Origin: an uncultured Clostridia bacterium
GTDB taxonomy: Bacteria > Bacillota > Clostridia > Oscillospirales > Ruminococcaceae
NCBI GenBank assembly: GCA_947427325.1
Contig: CANEHP010000135.1
Coordinates: 1 to 6,096, forward strand
DNA length: 6,096 nt
Direction of reading: 5' to 3'
The notes under the pieces are model-generated. The model did not search any database. It had not been told where the DNA came from and saw only the letters and a list, made by a program, of their open reading frames with translations. The position numbers and the translations under genes are program-made. Every line of letters starts with the position of its first letter. Position 1 is the stretch's first letter. Of the stretch, positions 5,394-6,096 are shown piece by piece.

Positions 5394-5543
5394 ATAAGTG
5401 TATAGAAAAACCATGCGCATAAACTACGAAAAAACTATATCCAAGAAAATCTAAAAAATCACGGTTTATTTATTGCCGACAGTTTTTCCTTAAAGGTACT
5501 CCAAATTATTCTTTTTCGACAAAGGGTCAGCGCTTAAATGTGA

Positions 5544-5574
5544 CGATTTTACGTTGAAATCGGCATTGTATAAT
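5544..5574 (+). promoter_or_regulatory. Alternative -10 box with upstream inverted repeat
   Basis: A perfect TATAAT (5569-5574) lies 61 nt before the lichenase ATG, without a recognisable -35 at 16-18 nt. Just upstream is CGATTT-TACGTTG-AAATCG (5544-5562), a perfect 6-bp inverted repeat that could be an operator. CATTG flanks the TATAAT on both sides, 11 bp apart. If used, transcription would start near 5581, placing the hairpin at 5592 close to the 5' end of the mRNA. Confidence 0.3.
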
Positions 5575-5591
5575 CATTGCCTGTCTTTTCG

Positions 5592-5609
5592 GCGGGGATA
5601 CAGCCCCGC
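5592..5609 (+). promoter_or_regulatory. Strong leader hairpin before the lichenase ribosome binding site
   Basis: GCGGGG-ATACAG-CCCCGC forms a perfect, GC-only 6-bp stem with a 6-nt loop. It ends 14 nt before the GGAGG (5624-5628). There is no T tract, so it is not a terminator. A 5' stabilising structure, a protein-binding site or a translational control element are possible; I do not recognise a known riboswitch class. Confidence 0.5.
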
Positions 5610-5635
5610 ATGAAATAAAAGTTGGAGGTTCTGAT

Positions 5636-6096
5636 ATGAAAATTACCAAGCTCTTGTTTTCCGTACTTGCTCTTAGCATAGCCTTATGTATGTTTTGTTC
5701 CTGCGGCAGCAACGGTACAGGCATTGCCGAAAGCACTGTCGGAGAAACCGGGATCGTACAAAATCCCGCTGAAAGCGGAAAGCTTAATCTTGATTTTAAA
5801 AACGGAGCATCGGATTTCTTTGAGATTTCCGACGGCTGGTCAAACGGCAGTATGTTTAATGTCACCTGGCGAAAAAGCAACTGTACTTTTGAAAACGGAA
5901 AAATGCAGCTTATAATCGATAAAGATTCACAAGGCACGTCAAAAATTCCCTATTCGGGTGCGGAATACCGTTCAAAGGACTTTTACGGATATGGCAGATA
6001 TGAAGTATCTATGAAGGCAATAAAAAACGACGGTGTTGTTTCCTCCTTCTTTACCTATACAGGTCCTTCGGACAACAACCCCTGGGACGAAATAGA
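5636..6096 (+). CDS. Secreted lipoprotein GH16 lichenase (beta-1,3-1,4-glucanase), N-terminal 153 codons
   Basis: The product should hydrolyse mixed-linkage beta-glucan (lichenan, cereal beta-glucan) outside the cell. Residues 1-22 are a lipoprotein signal peptide: KITK, a hydrophobic core, then a lipobox FCS-Cys23, so the enzyme is probably anchored to the outer face of the membrane. A short polar linker (about 24-47) leads to the GH16 domain: DGWSNGSMFNVTWRKSN (66-82), GAEYRSKDFYGYGRYEVSMK (108-127) and VVSSFFTYTGPSDNNPWDEI (134-153), all typical of clostridial and Bacillus lichenases. The window ends inside the catalytic DEIDIE motif: Glu152, the expected nucleophile, is present, while the acid/base Glu lies outside. 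Start: ATG 5636 with GGAGG 7 nt upstream. It diverges from the DUF896 operon. Anything C-terminal, such as a carbohydrate-binding module, cannot be seen. Confidence 0.93.
   Translation, partial: MKITKLLFSVLALSIALCMFCSCGSNGTGIAESTVGETGIVQNPAESGKLNLDFKNGASDFFEISDGWSNGSMFNVTWRKSNCTFENGKMQLIIDKDSQGTSKIPYSGAEYRSKDFYGYGRYEVSMKAIKNDGVVSSFFTYTGPSDNNPWDEI

Noticed and set aside
5527..5937. 136-codon minus-strand frame.
   Set aside because: Antisense to the GH16 gene and its leader; the translation is low in protein-like pattern.
1..6096. CRISPR arrays, tRNA or rRNA genes, transposase genes, toxin-antitoxin or phage genes.
   Set aside because: Looked for on both strands; no repeat-spacer pattern, cloverleaf, or recognisable mobile-element protein was seen.

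Overview
The window looks like a chromosomal segment of a low-to-moderate G+C Firmicute, probably a gut or rumen Clostridia of the Ruminococcus (Oscillospiraceae) type. That is an inference. It rests on GGAGG-type ribosome binding sites, a YnzC-like DUF896 gene, AT-rich intergenic DNA, and a family 16 beta-glucanase whose motifs match clostridial lichenases. No sequence search was possible.

Left part (1-3152), all on the minus strand and read right to left: an OmpR-type response regulator, a membrane sensor histidine kinase, an RluA-family pseudouridine synthase and the first 18 codons of a low-molecular-weight protein tyrosine phosphatase. Spacing is tight: 2 nt between regulator and kinase, a 14-nt overlap between kinase and synthase, and 59 nt before the phosphatase. 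This is very likely one operon. The regulator probably controls its own promoter through an 11-bp tandem repeat just upstream.

Middle (3153-3672): 520 bases without a convincing gene but dense in structure. It holds the 11-bp repeat, a good minus-strand terminator, a second hairpin, a 10-bp perfect inverted repeat carrying TTGACA on both strands, two small palindromes, an exact 11-bp tandem repeat, and a GC-richer block (3518-3664) that may be a repeat-derived fragment.

Right-middle (3673-5117): a two-gene minus-strand operon with a strong sigma-A-type promoter. It encodes a 79-residue DUF896 protein and, overlapping it by ATGA, a 362-residue protein that looks like a PAS-containing degenerate histidine kinase lacking the phosphoacceptor His, the N-box Asn and the glycine boxes. 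This is the least familiar item in the window.

Right end (5118-6096): a second GC-richer intergenic block, a plus-strand promoter, a long leader with a strong hairpin just before the ribosome binding site, and the first 153 codons of a secreted lipoprotein GH16 lichenase, cut by the window end immediately before the catalytic motif is complete.
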